A model generated the notes under the pieces. The model had not been told where the DNA came from and searched no databases. It saw only the letters and a program-made list of their open reading frames with translations. Both the position numbers and the translations under genes were made by a program. Shown here one piece after another: positions 15,951-27,616 of a stretch of DNA of 38,449 bases (positions are counted from its first letter, which is position 1; each line of letters opens with the position of its first letter). Origin of the DNA: Lactiplantibacillus modestisalitolerans (lineage in GTDB: Bacteria > Bacillota > Bacilli > Lactobacillales > Lactobacillaceae); NCBI RefSeq assembly GCF_005405425.1, contig NZ_BJEA01000023.1:1-38449 (forward strand), in the 5' to 3' direction.

Positions 15951-16388
15951 GTGGCTTCGAAGATGTTCTTTGGTGAATTTGAACACACTTTGGATGCGAA
16001 AGGTCGTTTAATCATCCCCGCTAAGTTCCGTGATTTGTTAGGTGCGCAGTTTGTGATCACCCGTGGGATGGACGGCTGCATTTTTGGCTATCCGCAAGCG
16101 CGGTGGACCACGTTGCAAGCGCAATTAGACGATTTACCACTCACTAAAAAGGATGCGCGGGCGTTCGTCCGTTTCTTTTATGCCGCGGCAGCGGAGTGTG
16201 AGTTAGATAAGCAGGGGCGGGTCATGATTCCCGCGAACCTGCGTCAATACGCAAAATTAGAAAAAAAGTGTGTGATTGTGGGGGTTTCGGATCGGTTTGA
16301 AATTTGGAGTGCCGCTAAGTGGCAAGCCTTTGAAACGACGACCGCCGAAAACTTCGATGATCTTGCTGAAAATTTGATTGATTTTTAA
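15951..16388 (+). CDS. mraZ: Transcriptional regulator MraZ
   Basis: AbrB-like ring-forming DNA-binding protein that controls the dcw operon. It has two copies of the MraZ fold: [21 protein letters not shown] near the start and [20 protein letters not shown] in the second half. The DXKGR/DXXGR signature is intact in both. Start uncertain. GAAAGGGG ends ten bases before the GTG at 15951, which I use. A TTG at 15945 is too close to it and the ATG at 15963 has no binding site. About 145 residues, the family's usual length. It lies directly behind its own operator. Confidence 0.93.
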   Translation: MASKMFFGEFEHTLDAKGRLIIPAKFRDLLGAQFVITRGMDGCIFGYPQARWTTLQAQLDDLPLTKKDARAFVRFFYAAAAECELDKQGRVMIPANLRQYAKLEKKCVIVGVSDRFEIWSAAKWQAFETTTAENFDDLAENLIDF

Positions 16389-16421
16389 TTGATAAGGATT
16401 TAATGGGAAGGGAGGCGCCCC

Positions 16422-17369
16422 GTGCCAGAATTTGAACACACGACGGTACTCCTACACGAAGCCATTGACGCGTTAAACATCCGCCCGGATGGAATTTACG
16501 TGGATTGTACGCTTGGTGGTGGGGGGCACTCACGAGAAATATTGAAGCAGTTAGGACCGGACGGGCACCTGTTTAGTTTTGATCAGGACCAGACGGCAAT
16601 TGACTATAATCAAAGTAATTTAGCGACGTACCTTGAACAGGGTCGCGTCAGTTTCATTAAAAGCAACTTTGCGAATTTGAAAACGGCCTTAACCGAACGG
16701 GGAATTACGCAGGTCGACGGGGTCGTTTACGACCTAGGGGTTTCTTCACCCCAGTTTGACGATGCAGCCCGGGGGTTCTCATATCAACACGATGCGCCTT
16801 TGGATATGCGGATGGACCAAACCCAAGCGTTGACCGCCCAGACGGTCGTTAATACTTGGGATTACGCGGACCTCGTTCGAATTTTCTACCGTTACGGGGA
16901 AGAAAAGTTTTCCAAGCAGGTTGCCCGGGCAATTGAACGGCAACGCCAGGTGAGTCCCATTGTGACGACCGGTCAGCTCGTTGACGTCATTAAAGCGGCA
17001 ATTCCAGCCCGCGCTCGTCGAACCGGTGGCCATCCTGCTAAGCGGGTCTTTCAGGCGATTCGGATTGCAGTGAACAACGAGTTAGGGGTCTTAGAGACTT
17101 CGCTGGAGCAGGCGGTTGCGCTAATTGCCCCCGCTGGGCGGGTGAGCGTGATTACGTTCCAATCGTTGGAAGACCGGCTTGTTAAAACGATTTTCAAGGA
17201 ACACAGTGCGCTACCAGAATTACCGCCAGGTTTACCGGTGATTCCGGATGAATTGCAGCCGGATTACCGGCTGGTCAACCGCAAACCAATTGTGCCAAGC
17301 GAAACGGAAGTTACGGCTAACCGCCGGGCGCGGAGTGCCAAACTCCGGGCCATTGAACGGCTACGCTAG
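16422..17369 (+). CDS. rsmH: 16S rRNA m4C1402 methyltransferase RsmH (MraW)
   Basis: Methylates N4 of C1402 in 16S rRNA using SAM. The 315-residue length fits the family. [13 protein letters not shown] at the start, [15 protein letters not shown] (about 28-42) as the SAM motif, [18 protein letters not shown] and the late [13 protein letters not shown] are all family signatures. The start is GTG at 16422, with GGGAGG six bases before. It follows mraZ by 33 bases, the standard dcw order. Confidence 0.96.
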   Translation: MPEFEHTTVLLHEAIDALNIRPDGIYVDCTLGGGGHSREILKQLGPDGHLFSFDQDQTAIDYNQSNLATYLEQGRVSFIKSNFANLKTALTERGITQVDGVVYDLGVSSPQFDDAARGFSYQHDAPLDMRMDQTQALTAQTVVNTWDYADLVRIFYRYGEEKFSKQVARAIERQRQVSPIVTTGQLVDVIKAAIPARARRTGGHPAKRVFQAIRIAVNNELGVLETSLEQAVALIAPAGRVSVITFQSLEDRLVKTIFKEHSALPELPPGLPVIPDELQPDYRLVNRKPIVPSETEVTANRRARSAKLRAIERLR

Positions 17370-17423
17370 TACAACCACCAAAAATGCAACTAAATTAAGC
17401 GAAAATGTTAAGGAGTGATTAGA

Positions 17424-17807
17424 ATGGCCCAGAATGGATTGGCACGGGAGCTGCCCCAAGCAACTCCCCGTGCAACTGACAACCCGGTACATAGCACCGC
17501 GGTTAACCCCAATCCGGCAATTAAAACGCAACGGGTCCCATTTTCGAAGTTCGAAAAATGCCTGTGCGTGGGATTGAGTTTAATTGTTTTCAGTTTGGCA
17601 TTAATGTTAGTTTCGACTAATATTGCCATTGGTAATTCGCAAAATCGCCTACAAACGGTGCAAACCAAGGTTACGAAAGTTGAGGCTAGTAACACTTCTG
17701 CTAAGCAGGAGATTAGTGAACTTTCGAGCCGTAGCCGCCTAAATAAAGTGGCAAAGAAGTACGGTTTATCGCTTAACAACGGTAACATAAGGAATGTTTA
17801 CAAATGA
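17424..17807 (+). CDS. ftsL: Cell division protein FtsL
   Basis: Bitopic septal protein that works with DivIB and DivIC in activating septal wall synthesis. The 127 residues comprise a cytosolic N-terminus of about 46, one membrane helix (about 47-70, CLCVGLSLIVFSLALMLVST), and a coiled-coil-like extracytoplasmic part rich in Gln, Lys and Thr. It ends [22 protein letters not shown], like other FtsL proteins. The start is the ATG at 17424, eight bases after AAGGAG. A GTG at 17415 lies inside that binding site and is rejected. The stop overlaps the pbp2x start in ATGA. Confidence 0.9.
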   Translation: MAQNGLARELPQATPRATDNPVHSTAVNPNPAIKTQRVPFSKFEKCLCVGLSLIVFSLALMLVSTNIAIGNSQNRLQTVQTKVTKVEASNTSAKQEISELSSRSRLNKVAKKYGLSLNNGNIRNVYK

Positions 17808-19945
17808 ATAAACGCAAACAACGAATGACTTCGAAACGGTCACCAAAACAAAATCGTAGAATTTTTGGCCAATGGCTATTTTTAGGAGCGATACTGATTT
17901 TTACCGTTTTGATCATTCGTTTTTCGTATATCGCCATCGTGCGGCACGCAAACGGGGTCAACTTGGTTAACGCAACGACTAAGTTGTACACTCAGGATCA
18001 GCGAATTGCGGCTAAACGGGGGACGATTTATACGGCAAACGGTGAAGCCATTGCGGAAGATACTAGTACCTATACGGTTTACGCCATTATGGCCAAAAAT
18101 CAAAAAAACGCCAACGGTAAGGCGCTGTACGTTAAGGATAAGCAACGCGCGGCCAAGGTCTTATCGAAGTACTTGCCGATTAGTTATAAAAAGGCGCTAG
18201 CAGCTTTGAAAGACGGAGCGGGAAAGTTCCAAATTGAGTTTGGCGCGGCCGGAAAAAATATTTCCCTCACGACCAAAGAGAAAATTGATGCGCAACACGT
18301 CAGTGGGTTGCACTTTACCGAGTCGGAAGCGCGTCTTTATCCGAACGGACAGTTTTCATCCCACTTGATTGGGTTAACAACGTCAAAAACGAATACTGAA
18401 ACGAGCCAGTCGACCTTAAAGGGATCGATGGGACTGGAGCTAGCGTTTAATAAGCAACTTTCCGGAACGGATGGTCGTAAGACAATCACCAAGTCCGGCT
18501 ATCAGGGCGACGTGAAGCCCGGGAAGAAAGTCAAGAACGGGAACGACGTCTATACGACCTTGGATAGTAAGCTTCAAACGCTTTTGGAAACCAAAATGAA
18601 CGCGGTCGCGGAGCAGGTTAATCCCAAGTCGATGACGGCGACCTTGATGAACGCTAAGACCGGTGCAATTTTGGCAACGGCACAACAGCCGACCTTCAAC
18701 GCGCAAAATAAGAAGGGACTCAGCAAGATGTGGCGCAATCTGCTGGTTGAGGACACTTACGAGCCCGGCTCGACAATGAAAGTCTTTACCATGGGTGCGG
18801 CCATTGATAGTGGTAATTACGACGCTAACGTGACCGTGCCAACCGGGCAGTATAAGATTGGCAATAAAATCGTTCCCGATTGGAATACTAACGGTTGGGG
18901 CAACATTACCTACGCCAAGGGGTTTGCGCTTTCAAGTAACGTCGCTATGGCCCACTTGGAGCAGACAATGGGGTCCAAGACTTGGTTGAAGTATATTAAA
19001 CGGTTTGGCCTGCGAACGAGTACGAACAGTGGGTTAGCCAATGAACAAACCGGGTCAATTCAGTTTACGTATCCCATTGAACAGGCGGATACTTCCTTTG
19101 GGCAGGGGATTCAAGTTACGGCGATGCAAATGCTCCGTGGCTTCACGGCAATTGCTAATCGTGGTAAGATGTTACAGCCCTATTTTGTGTCGAAAATAAA
19201 GAACCCAGATACGAACAAGACGGTTTACCGCGCTCAATCGAAGGTCGTTGGGGAACCCGTCTCGGCGAAAACTTCTAAGGCGGTCCTTAAGCACATGGAA
19301 GACGTAGTTTATAAGTCTTACGGAACCGGGAACGCTTATCAGATTAAGGGTTACCGGATTGCTGCGAAGACCGGGACGGCACAAGTTAGTAACGGGAGTA
19401 CCTATGAAACTGGAGATGATTCGTACCTGTATTCCGTAGTGGGGATGGCCCCTGCTAAAAATCCAAAGTATATTATGTACATTACAATGAAACAACCCAC
19501 TTTAAACGGTAACTCGGCGTCGGAAGTGATGGCTGAAATTTTTAACACGGTCATGAAGCGGGCCCTTGATGAGCAAAAAGCAAGTGAAACGCGGTCGGCA
19601 ACCGTCCGGATGACTGATTTAACTGGTCAGTCAATCTCAGCAGCAACGACGGCGGCCAAGAAGCTAAAGGCGCAACCGGTTACGGTTGGTAAGGGCTCTC
19701 GGGTGGTTAAGCAGTCGGTTTCGGCCGGTACGGTTCTGACGGACAGTCAACGGGTCATTCTGGTGACAAATGGTCAGATGTACATGCCGAACTTAACGGG
19801 CTGGTCAGCCAGCGAGGTGGCTGATTTTGCAAGCTTGACTGGCTTGAAACTGACTACTAACGGGACGGGCTACGTCAGTGCGCAAAGTATTTCGGCTGGC
19901 AACCCGATCGATGCAAAGGAACAGCTTAGGGTGACGTTGAAGTAA
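17804..19945 (+). CDS. Penicillin-binding protein 2x/2B-type septal transpeptidase
   Basis: Class B PBP that cross-links septal peptidoglycan outside the membrane. The 713-residue protein has a basic cytosolic N-terminus, one membrane anchor (about 26-46), a dimerisation domain, and a transpeptidase domain with the three active-site motifs: STMK (S323), SSN (377-379) and KTG (522-524). Two PASTA repeats close the protein (about 604-657 and 660-713, opening MTDLTG and MPNLTG). Overlap with ftsL couples their translation. Orthologue of ftsI/pbpB/pbp2x. Confidence 0.95.
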   Translation: MNKRKQRMTSKRSPKQNRRIFGQWLFLGAILIFTVLIIRFSYIAIVRHANGVNLVNATTKLYTQDQRIAAKRGTIYTANGEAIAEDTSTYTVYAIMAKNQKNANGKALYVKDKQRAAKVLSKYLPISYKKALAALKDGAGKFQIEFGAAGKNISLTTKEKIDAQHVSGLHFTESEARLYPNGQFSSHLIGLTTSKTNTETSQSTLKGSMGLELAFNKQLSGTDGRKTITKSGYQGDVKPGKKVKNGNDVYTTLDSKLQTLLETKMNAVAEQVNPKSMTATLMNAKTGAILATAQQPTFNAQNKKGLSKMWRNLLVEDTYEPGSTMKVFTMGAAIDSGNYDANVTVPTGQYKIGNKIVPDWNTNGWGNITYAKGFALSSNVAMAHLEQTMGSKTWLKYIKRFGLRTSTNSGLANEQTGSIQFTYPIEQADTSFGQGIQVTAMQMLRGFTAIANRGKMLQPYFVSKIKNPDTNKTVYRAQSKVVGEPVSAKTSKAVLKHMEDVVYKSYGTGNAYQIKGYRIAAKTGTAQVSNGSTYETGDDSYLYSVVGMAPAKNPKYIMYITMKQPTLNGNSASEVMAEIFNTVMKRALDEQKASETRSATVRMTDLTGQSISAATTAAKKLKAQPVTVGKGSRVVKQSVSAGTVLTDSQRVILVTNGQMYMPNLTGWSASEVADFASLTGLKLTTNGTGYVSAQSISAGNPIDAKEQLRVTLK

Positions 19946-19974
19946 TTAATCAAGCATTAGAATGGAGAATTGTT

Positions 19975-20940
19975 GTGAGTTTACTAGCATGGGTGGCAAC
20001 ATTATTAAGTGGTTTTATCATCGTGTTCGCGTTAATGCCGTCGTTGATTCGGTATTTCCGCGCCCGTAAAGAGGGGCAAATGATCCGTGAAGAAGGACCC
20101 AAGTGGCACGAAAAGAAGTCGGGTACCCCGACGATGGGGGGCTTGCTCTTCATCATTGCAATTTTGATTACGACGGTTTGGGTTGGAATTTGGCAACATC
20201 AATTGCAGCCAACCACGTGGATCTTAATGTTTATTCTGGTGCTCTACGGAGCGCTCGGTTTTTGGGACGATAGTATCAAACTGTGGCGGAAACAAAACGA
20301 AGGGTTAAAGGCTTGGCAAAAGCTACTTGGTCAAATTGTGGGGGCCGTGATTTTCACACTGGTCTACCAACACGAACACTTACCGATGGGGCTTCGAATC
20401 CCGGGCGTTGGTGATTGGTCATTAGGACTTTGGTACATGCTATTTGTCATCATTTGGCTCGTTGGCTTTTCTAACGCGGTTAACTTAACGGACGGCTTGG
20501 ACGGCTTAGTTGCCGGGCAGGCGACGATTGCCTTTGGCGCGTACGCCTTAATTGCCGGGGTACAACATCAATATAACGTGATGCTGTTTTGCTTGGCCGT
20601 GGTCGGTTCCTTGCTCGGGTTCTTCGTCTTTAACCATAAGCCGGCCAAAATTTTCATGGGTGACATGGGCTCATTAGCGTTAGGGGGCGCCTTAGCAGCG
20701 GTATCCATTCTCGTCCATCACGAATTATCATTGCTGATCATCGGCATCATCTTCGTGATCGAAACGGCCTCCGTGATGTTACAAGTTGCTTCATTCAAAT
20801 TAACGGGGAAGCGGATTTTCTTAATGAGTCCGATTCACCACCATTTTGAAATGAAGGGCTGGAGTGAGTGGAAAATCGACATCGTTTTCTGGTCGATCGG
20901 GTTAGTTGCCGCGGCTATTAGCGTTGCCACGATTATTTGA
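19975..20940 (+). CDS. mraY: Phospho-N-acetylmuramoyl-pentapeptide transferase MraY
   Basis: Makes lipid I by moving phospho-MurNAc-pentapeptide onto undecaprenyl phosphate at the inner membrane face. The 321-residue polytopic protein has the aspartate pair WDDS (98-99), [12 protein letters not shown] (168-179), and [12 protein letters not shown] later, plus [11 protein letters not shown] near the C-terminus. These are the metal- and substrate-binding motifs. The start is GTG at 19975, with TGGAGA seven bases before. Usual dcw position between pbp2x and murD. Confidence 0.97.
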   Translation: MSLLAWVATLLSGFIIVFALMPSLIRYFRARKEGQMIREEGPKWHEKKSGTPTMGGLLFIIAILITTVWVGIWQHQLQPTTWILMFILVLYGALGFWDDSIKLWRKQNEGLKAWQKLLGQIVGAVIFTLVYQHEHLPMGLRIPGVGDWSLGLWYMLFVIIWLVGFSNAVNLTDGLDGLVAGQATIAFGAYALIAGVQHQYNVMLFCLAVVGSLLGFFVFNHKPAKIFMGDMGSLALGGALAAVSILVHHELSLLIIGIIFVIETASVMLQVASFKLTGKRIFLMSPIHHHFEMKGWSEWKIDIVFWSIGLVAAAISVATII

Positions 20941-20983
20941 GCATTATTAATGACGATAAATTAATTTAGGGAGATCTTGACAT

Positions 20984-22363
20984 ATGAAGTCGGTTGAACA
21001 ATATCGCAACCAAAAAGTACTGGTATTAGGTTTGGCAAAGAGTGGCGTTAACGCCGCACGCTTACTGCATAAACTGGGGGCCTTCGTGACCGTCAATGAT
21101 AAAAAGGACTTTGATCAAAATCCGGACGCGCAGGAGCTCTTAAGCGACGGCATCAAAGTGATTACGGGGGGCCACCCGCTATCCTTACTTGACGAAGATT
21201 TTAAAGTCGTCGTTAAGAACCCGGGAATTCCGTATTCCAACCCAATTGTCAGTGGCGCCATTCAAAAGCACATTCCGGTAATTACCGAAGTGGAATTAGC
21301 CGCTCAAATTTTAGAAGGCGAATTAATTGGGGTCACCGGGACGAACGGGAAAACGACCACGACAACGTTGATTACGATGATGCTCAACCAGCGTTCGCAA
21401 GCGGGGAAGGCTTACGTTGCTGGTAACATCGGTGTTCCAGCGTCGGCCGTTGCGCAAAAAGCGGGCGCAAATGACACGATGGTCACTGAATTATCGAGCT
21501 TTATGCTTTGTGGGATTGACCAGCTGCACCCGCACATCGCCGTGATTACGAATATTTATTCAACCCACTTGGACTGGCATGGTAACCGTGAAAATTACGT
21601 TAAGGCTAAAATGCGGATTACGATGAACCAAACGGCGGATGACTACTTTGTGATTAATTGGGACAGTCAGGAATGGCGGGACTTAAGTCAGCAATCACGA
21701 GCACAAGTCGTCCCATTTTCACGGCAAGGAAACAGTACTGATGGGGCCTATGAACGTGATGGGCAACTCTACTTCCGTGATGAGTACATCATGGACGCTA
21801 AGGAAATTAAGATTCCGGGTGAGCACAACGTTGAAAATGCGCTCGCGGCGATTGCGGTCGCTAAGTTGCAAGGCGTCCCGACGAACGGCATTGTGGAAGT
21901 CTTGAAGAGCTTTTCAGGAGTTCGGCACCGCACCCAGTACGTGGAAACCTATGAGGGTCGTCAGTTCTATAACGATTCGAAAGCCACGAACATTGTGTCA
22001 ACCGAAATGGCATTACGGGGCTTTGACCATCCGGTGGTGTTACTAGCCGGGGGCTTAGACCGGGGGAACACCTTTGAAAAATTGGCTCCGGCCTTGAAGA
22101 AGCACGTTAAGACGCTGATTGTGTTCGGTGAGACGGCGCAAAAATTAGCGGATGCGGGTAAACTGGCTGGCATTGAAGATATTGAATTTACGAAGAATTG
22201 CGAAACGGCGGTTCCGTTAGCTTGGAAGCAAAGTGCAGCCGGCGACATCATTATGCTGTCACCAGCCTGTGCGAGCTGGGACCAGTACCCGAACTTTGAA
22301 GTCCGGGGCGACCGGTACATCAAAGCCGTTGAACAGTTAACAGGAAAGGCGGAAGAGAATTAA
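20984..22363 (+). CDS. murD: UDP-MurNAc-L-alanine:D-glutamate ligase MurD
   Basis: Cytosolic ATP-dependent ligase adding D-glutamate to the peptide stem. The 459-residue protein has an N-terminal Rossmann domain ([17 protein letters not shown]), a central ATP domain with GTNGKTT (119-125) and [11 protein letters not shown], and a C-terminal domain with YNDSKATN and [16 protein letters not shown] stands 11 bases before the ATG. The stop codon TAA overlaps the murG ATG by one base. Confidence 0.97.
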   Translation: MKSVEQYRNQKVLVLGLAKSGVNAARLLHKLGAFVTVNDKKDFDQNPDAQELLSDGIKVITGGHPLSLLDEDFKVVVKNPGIPYSNPIVSGAIQKHIPVITEVELAAQILEGELIGVTGTNGKTTTTTLITMMLNQRSQAGKAYVAGNIGVPASAVAQKAGANDTMVTELSSFMLCGIDQLHPHIAVITNIYSTHLDWHGNRENYVKAKMRITMNQTADDYFVINWDSQEWRDLSQQSRAQVVPFSRQGNSTDGAYERDGQLYFRDEYIMDAKEIKIPGEHNVENALAAIAVAKLQGVPTNGIVEVLKSFSGVRHRTQYVETYEGRQFYNDSKATNIVSTEMALRGFDHPVVLLAGGLDRGNTFEKLAPALKKHVKTLIVFGETAQKLADAGKLAGIEDIEFTKNCETAVPLAWKQSAAGDIIMLSPACASWDQYPNFEVRGDRYIKAVEQLTGKAEEN

Positions 22364-23454
22364 TGCGATTAATGATTTCTGGCGGGGGGACTGGTGGTCA
22401 CATCTACCCAGCCCTAGCGTTAATTGACGCGCTTAAGGCGCATGACCCGCACGCTGAGGTTCAGTACGTGGGGACGCACCGTGGACTGGAAAACCGAATT
22501 GTTCCTGAACGCGGGATTGATTTCAAAACGATTAAAATTCAGGGCTTTAAACGCTCAATTTCCTTGCAAAATGTCAAAACCGTTTACCTCTTTTTAAAGA
22601 GCGTTGTGACGGCACGCAAATACATCAAGGCGTTTAAGCCGGACGTTGTCGTTGGGACCGGGGGCTACGTTAGCGGTGCGGTCGTCTTTGCGGCGGCTCG
22701 GATGCACATCCCCACGGTGATTCACGAACAAAACTCAGTGGTTGGGGTAACCAATAAGTTTTTAAGTCGCTACGTGGATAAAATTGCCATTTCGTTTGAA
22801 AGTGCGCGTTCCCAGTTTCCGGCTGACAAGGTCGTGATGACTGGAAATCCGCGGGCCCAACAAGTTGCTGGGATTCAAAAGACGGGGGCGTTGGCGCAGT
22901 TTGGGTTAAAACCGGACGTGCCAACCGCACTCATCTTTGGTGGCAGTCGGGGGGCGGCGCGGATTAACGCCGCTGCCGCCGCGGCGGTCCCGGAACTTAA
23001 CCAGCGTGACTACCAGACGCTCTTTGTGACCGGGCAAGTGCACTACGATAAGATTATGGATCGTTTAGCAGCGACACCCCCAGCGGACAATGTTAAAATC
23101 GAACCATACATCAAAAATATGCCGGCAATTTTACCCGAGGTGGCCGTGATTTTAGGCCGCGCGGGTGCCACGAGTATTGCTGAAATTACGGCGCTCGGGA
23201 TTCCGTCCATTTTGGTTCCTAGTCCGTACGTAACGAATGATCATCAAACGAAGAACGCCCAAAGTCTCGTGGAAGCGGGGGCCGCTGAAATTGTCACCGA
23301 AGCGGACCTGACGGCAACGAGCCTGTTAAACGTCGTTGATCGTTTGATGGGAAGCGCTACGCAGCGAGCTAGCATGGCCGAACATGCAAGAAAGCTCGGG
23401 ATGCCGGATGCGGCCGATCAATTATTGGCCGTTTTAGAATCGGTTCGTCATTAG
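22363..23454 (+). CDS. murG: UDP-GlcNAc:lipid I GlcNAc transferase MurG
   Basis: Adds N-acetylglucosamine to lipid I to give lipid II, at the inner membrane face. GT-B fold of 363 residues with the glycine-rich loop [15 protein letters not shown] (6-20), [20 protein letters not shown], and the acceptor/donor loop [22 protein letters not shown], then [13 protein letters not shown]. The start overlaps the murD stop, indicating translational coupling. Confidence 0.97.
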   Translation: MRLMISGGGTGGHIYPALALIDALKAHDPHAEVQYVGTHRGLENRIVPERGIDFKTIKIQGFKRSISLQNVKTVYLFLKSVVTARKYIKAFKPDVVVGTGGYVSGAVVFAAARMHIPTVIHEQNSVVGVTNKFLSRYVDKIAISFESARSQFPADKVVMTGNPRAQQVAGIQKTGALAQFGLKPDVPTALIFGGSRGAARINAAAAAAVPELNQRDYQTLFVTGQVHYDKIMDRLAATPPADNVKIEPYIKNMPAILPEVAVILGRAGATSIAEITALGIPSILVPSPYVTNDHQTKNAQSLVEAGAAEIVTEADLTATSLLNVVDRLMGSATQRASMAEHARKLGMPDAADQLLAVLESVRH

Positions 23455-23483
23455 AACCAGTATTGGAGAAAGGGTGGAAGTGA

Positions 23484-24359
23484 TTGTCCTTATTCAAACG
23501 TAAGCCGAAGCGGACGTCTGGGTCGGCGTCACTCACCCCGTGGGAGCGCTACCAACAAGACGCTGCTGACAACGCCGCTACTGAAAAGAAGCGGCATTTT
23601 AGCTGGTCGGGAAAGCGAATTCGAATTGGCGATAAGCTACCGCGGCTGAAGAGTCAACGGCGGCGACTGGTGGTTAAGCGAGCGGCACTGTTGATTGGAG
23701 CGTTTACCGTTGGCTTGTTGATTGCGGCGTACTTTATTTCACCGCTTAGCCACATTCAACGGGTGACCATTCGGGGGACCCAGCAGTTGTCAACTGCGCA
23801 GGTCCAAACGGCTACCCGGATTCGTCCGGGGGAAGCGTTGTGGGCCGTCATTGGTCACGATCGTCAAATTAGTCACCGGGCCCAGCGCGCGAATCCCCAA
23901 ATTGAACGCGTTGAAACGCGGTTAGTTGGGGTTAATCAGGTGCGCGTCACGGTTAAAGAAATTCGCATTGCTGGTTACCTGACAACCGGTAATAGCTATC
24001 AACGGGTTCTTGAAAACGGGGTCATTATGCCGCAGCGTTTCTCGCAACCCAGTGGAGGCTCTCCAATCTATGCGCATTTTAAAAGTGGGCAACGGCTGCA
24101 AACGATGATTAAGCAGTACGCTAAGTTACCCGCAAAAGTGAAACACGCAATTTCAGAAATTAAATTTGCGCCTAATCAAGCAAATCCAGAGCGGGTTCAT
24201 TTGTATATGAACGATGGCAACGAAGTTTACGCGACCATTAGTACGTTCGCTAGCAAAATGACCTATTATCCGGGCATTGTCGCCAAGATGGACGCAAAGG
24301 GAATCGTCAATCTAGAAGTTGGTGCTTATTCGGTTCCGTTTAAGTCGCAGAATAATTGA
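23484..24359 (+). CDS. divIB: Cell division protein DivIB/FtsQ
   Basis: Bitopic divisome protein partnering FtsL and DivIC. The 291-residue protein has a long basic cytosolic N-terminus (about 1-65), one membrane helix (about 69-89, [20 protein letters not shown]), and an extracytoplasmic POTRA domain starting [18 protein letters not shown] (about 92-160). A beta domain follows. The start is TTG at 23484; GAAAGGG stands nine bases upstream. It begins 29 bases after murG. Confidence 0.92.
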   Translation: MSLFKRKPKRTSGSASLTPWERYQQDAADNAATEKKRHFSWSGKRIRIGDKLPRLKSQRRRLVVKRAALLIGAFTVGLLIAAYFISPLSHIQRVTIRGTQQLSTAQVQTATRIRPGEALWAVIGHDRQISHRAQRANPQIERVETRLVGVNQVRVTVKEIRIAGYLTTGNSYQRVLENGVIMPQRFSQPSGGSPIYAHFKSGQRLQTMIKQYAKLPAKVKHAISEIKFAPNQANPERVHLYMNDGNEVYATISTFASKMTYYPGIVAKMDAKGIVNLEVGAYSVPFKSQNN

Positions 24360-24398
24360 TTGAATAGTATTTCCGCCTTTTTAAAAGCCCTTGGGATA

Positions 24399-24407
24399 TG
24401 GTAAACT
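24399..24407 (+). promoter_or_regulatory. Internal promoter before ftsA
   Basis: TGG-TAAACT (TAAACT at 24402-24407) forms an extended -10 in the 116-bp divIB-ftsA gap, the largest gap between mraZ and divIVA. TTTTAA 17 bp upstream is a weak -35. It would allow extra ftsA-ftsZ transcription. Confidence 0.5.
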
Positions 24408-24475
24408 AAGGGTTAATTGGGTATGTTAGTCAAATCCTTGAATATTTATGTAAATCACTAGGAGGTTCCTCTATT

Positions 24476-25837
24476 ATGGATAATTCAGGAATTTATGTCG
24501 GACTTGATATAGGGACCACCTCAATAAAAGTCATTGTTGCTGAACGTGTGAAGGGACAAATGAACGTTATTGGTGTGGGTAGCGAACGTTCTAATGGTTT
24601 GAGTCGGGGGGTCATTGTCGATATTGACAAGGCGGCCACCGCGATTCAATCAGCAGTACGCCAAGCAGAAGAAAAAGCAAGTATCGAAATAAAAAAGGTT
24701 ATTGCGGGCGTGCCCGCTAACCTAGTAAAAATTGAACGGTGTCGCGGTATGATTGCCGTTGCCGATGAATCAAAAGAAATCAATGATGAGGATGTCCAGA
24801 ACGTGGCGGCTGCCGCGCTGGTCCAGAGTTTACCTCCAGAACGTGAAATCCTAGACGTGATTCCCGACGAATTTGTCGTGGACGGCTTTGATGGTATCAA
24901 AGACCCCCGCGGAATGGTCGGGGTTCGTCTAGAAATGCACGGCACCCTCTTTACGGGGCCCAAAACAATCATTCATAATACCCGCAAGGCGCTTGAAAAA
25001 GCAGGGTTACAAATTGAACAGATGATTATCGCCCCGTTAGCACTAAGTTCGCTGGTCTTAAATGACGGTGAGCAGGATTTTGGTTCCATTATTATTGATC
25101 TTGGTGGCGGCCAAACCACTGCCGCGGTTATTCACGATCATCAGTTGAAATATACTTATGTTGATCAAGAGGGCGGCCAATATATCACTAAGGATATTTC
25201 GGTCGTACTCAACACGTCGATTGAAAATGCCGAGAAGCTCAAGCGCGATTACGGCTATGCCGATGCTCAGCAAGCCGCTGACGACGAGGCCTTTCCGGTC
25301 GACGTTGTGGGTCAGAGTACGCCAACCCAAATTAGTGAGCAATACTTAGCAGAAATTATTGAAGCACGGTTAGATCAGATTTTCGACAAGGTCAAGCAAC
25401 ATTTAGATGAGATTCGGGCACTAGAATTACCCGGTGGCATTGTCTTGACCGGGGGAGTTGCGGCTATTCCGGGGATTACGGATTTAGCAAGCGAGCGGTT
25501 TGGTACGCGTGTGCGGGTCTTCATTCCCAACCAAATGGGATTACGACACCCGTCGTTTGATGCGGCTTTGGCAGTAATTAAATATCAGGCTGCGCTGAGT
25601 GAAGTTGCCCTGCTAGTCAAGAGTGCGTTAACCGGTGAATCACGGGCCAGCGTTGCGTTAGATTTTGCTAACGCTAGTTCTGGTCAGAGTGCCAACCAGC
25701 GACCACGGGCTGAAATGCCAACGCAAACTGGACAACCAGCACAGTCACGGCCGGATGAAACTGAACAGCCAGCTGATCCAAATCATAAGGGAGCGGTTGA
25801 GCGGATCAAGGGTTTCTTTAACCACTTCTTTGATTAA
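24476..25837 (+). CDS. ftsA: Cell division protein FtsA
   Basis: Actin-like ATPase that ties FtsZ filaments to the membrane. The 453-residue protein has the phosphate-1 loop YVGLDIGTTSIKVIVAE (8-24), the 1C subdomain, phosphate-2 DLGGGQTT (about 208-215), and the adenosine motif LTGGVAAIPGI (about 326). A Gln/Pro-rich linker (about 400-435) leads to the C-terminal amphipathic membrane helix VERIKGFFNHFFD. GGAGG stands 10 bases before the ATG. Confidence 0.97.
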   Translation: MDNSGIYVGLDIGTTSIKVIVAERVKGQMNVIGVGSERSNGLSRGVIVDIDKAATAIQSAVRQAEEKASIEIKKVIAGVPANLVKIERCRGMIAVADESKEINDEDVQNVAAAALVQSLPPEREILDVIPDEFVVDGFDGIKDPRGMVGVRLEMHGTLFTGPKTIIHNTRKALEKAGLQIEQMIIAPLALSSLVLNDGEQDFGSIIIDLGGGQTTAAVIHDHQLKYTYVDQEGGQYITKDISVVLNTSIENAEKLKRDYGYADAQQAADDEAFPVDVVGQSTPTQISEQYLAEIIEARLDQIFDKVKQHLDEIRALELPGGIVLTGGVAAIPGITDLASERFGTRVRVFIPNQMGLRHPSFDAALAVIKYQAALSEVALLVKSALTGESRASVALDFANASSGQSANQRPRAEMPTQTGQPAQSRPDETEQPADPNHKGAVERIKGFFNHFFD

Positions 25838-25865
25838 CTAGGATAAGAATGACGGAGGGAAAATT

Positions 25866-27158
25866 ATGGAATATACGTTAGATTCATCCCAGAACACTGG
25901 GGCTAATATTAAAGTCATCGGCGTCGGTGGCGGTGGTGGTAACGCCGTTAATCGGATGATTGCCGAAGACGTTAAGGGTGTTGAGTTCATCGTAGCCAAC
26001 ACCGACGTTCAGGCGTTACAGACGTCCAACGCTGAAACTAAAATTCAATTAGGACCGAAGCTGACCCGGGGACTCGGTGCGGGTTCTAACCCGGACGTTG
26101 GTTCTAAGGCGGCGCAAGAAAGTGAAGAAGCCTTAACGGAATCCTTACAAGGGGCCGACATGGTCTTCGTTACGGCCGGCATGGGCGGTGGTACCGGGAA
26201 CGGTGCTGCGCCAGTTGTCGCTAAAATTGCGAAGGACTCCGGTGCCTTGACGGTTGGGGTCGTGACGCGGCCATTCACGTTTGAAGGACCGAAGCGGGCG
26301 CGCAACGCCGCTGAAGGAATTGCCCAAATGAAGGACAACGTTGATACGTTGATCGTCATTGCCAACAACCGCTTATTAGAAATCGTTGATAAGAAAACGC
26401 CGATGATGGAAGCCTTCCAAGAAGCCGATAACGTGCTTCGTCAAGGGGTTCAAGGGATTTCAGATTTAATTACGTCACCAGGCTACGTTAACTTGGACTT
26501 TGCGGACGTTAAAACGGTGATGCAAAATCAAGGTTCAGCATTGATGGGAATTGGGTCTGCTAGTGGTGAAAATCGGACCGCAGACGCAACCAAGCAAGCC
26601 ATCTCCTCACCATTACTGGAAGTTTCCATTGACGGTGCGGAACAAGTCCTCTTAAACATTACTGGTGGTCCGGACATGTCACTGTACGAAGCGCAAGCGG
26701 CGTCTGACATTGTTTCACAGGCGGCAACGACGGACGTTAACATTATCTTCGGGACGTCAATTGATGATAGCTTAGGTGATGAAGTCCGGGTAACCGTCAT
26801 TGCAACTGGGATTGACCAGAAGCAAAAGGAAATCCAGATGGGCAAGACGCGCAGTGCGGCTAGTCAACAACGGGGCGGCATGTTTGCTAACGGCAACGAC
26901 CAACCCGCAAGTCGGCCAGCTAACCAAGCAGCCCAACCAACTCAACCAGAAACGACTAACAACGATCCGTTTGGTAACTGGGATATTCGCCGCGAACCAA
27001 GTTCGTCGCGGCCAGTTAACAACGGCCAAGAATTCAAAAACGTTGAAAAAACGGATTTTGACGTGTTTAATGATAACCAACCAGCTGAATCGACCAAGGA
27101 TGATGACAATGGCGATTCACTAGATACACCGCCGTTCTTTAAGCGGCGGCGTAAGTAA
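25866..27158 (+). CDS. ftsZ: Cell division protein FtsZ
   Basis: Tubulin-like GTPase that forms the Z ring. The 430-residue protein has the GTP signature [10 protein letters not shown] (107-116) and the T7 synergy loop [12 protein letters not shown] Gln/Asn-rich disordered linker (about 325-415) leads to the conserved C-terminal peptide [11 protein letters not shown], which binds FtsA and SepF. GGAGGG precedes the ATG, 28 bases after ftsA. Confidence 0.98.
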   Translation: MEYTLDSSQNTGANIKVIGVGGGGGNAVNRMIAEDVKGVEFIVANTDVQALQTSNAETKIQLGPKLTRGLGAGSNPDVGSKAAQESEEALTESLQGADMVFVTAGMGGGTGNGAAPVVAKIAKDSGALTVGVVTRPFTFEGPKRARNAAEGIAQMKDNVDTLIVIANNRLLEIVDKKTPMMEAFQEADNVLRQGVQGISDLITSPGYVNLDFADVKTVMQNQGSALMGIGSASGENRTADATKQAISSPLLEVSIDGAEQVLLNITGGPDMSLYEAQAASDIVSQAATTDVNIIFGTSIDDSLGDEVRVTVIATGIDQKQKEIQMGKTRSAASQQRGGMFANGNDQPASRPANQAAQPTQPETTNNDPFGNWDIRREPSSSRPVNNGQEFKNVEKTDFDVFNDNQPAESTKDDDNGDSLDTPPFFKRRRK

Positions 27159-27181
27159 GGTTTTGAAGGGAGCGGTAGCAG

Positions 27182-27613
27182 ATGGCCGGATTTATTAGTA
27201 ATTTTTTTGGTGTCGGTGACGACGAAGCGTACGACCAATCGCAACCGACAGCACAAGCACAACCGCAAGCACCGACTGGACAGGAAACCAACCGGAATCC
27301 CCGGACGACGCCTAAAATCGTCCCGATGCAAGGTGGTAAGTCGGTGAACAGTAAAATTGCGTTGTTTGAGCCTAAAATTTACTCTGATGTCAAGGAAATT
27401 GCGAGTCAGCTCCTAAAAAACCAGGCGGTTATTATCAATTTTGATCACGTTGATGACGCCATGGCCCGCCGAATCGTGGATTTTCTGACTGGGACGGTGT
27501 ACGCCATTAACGGTGAAATTGAACGGATCGGCGACGAAATTTTTCTCTGTATTCCTGAGAACTACGAAGTTTCCGGTAGTACGACCAGTCAATTTAATCC
27601 CAACAACTTTTAA
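27182..27613 (+). CDS. sepF: Cell division protein SepF
   Basis: Membrane-associated FtsZ partner that bundles filaments and can replace FtsA as anchor. The 143-residue protein has the N-terminal membrane-binding helix (MAGFISNFFGV), a Gln/Pro-rich linker (about 18-45), and the SepF core with KIALFEPKIYSDVKEIA and NQAVIINFDHVDD, ending in GDEIFLCIPENYEVSG. It begins 23 bases after ftsZ. Confidence 0.96.
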   Translation: MAGFISNFFGVGDDEAYDQSQPTAQAQPQAPTGQETNRNPRTTPKIVPMQGGKSVNSKIALFEPKIYSDVKEIASQLLKNQAVIINFDHVDDAMARRIVDFLTGTVYAINGEIERIGDEIFLCIPENYEVSGSTTSQFNPNNF

Positions 27614-27616
27614 GGA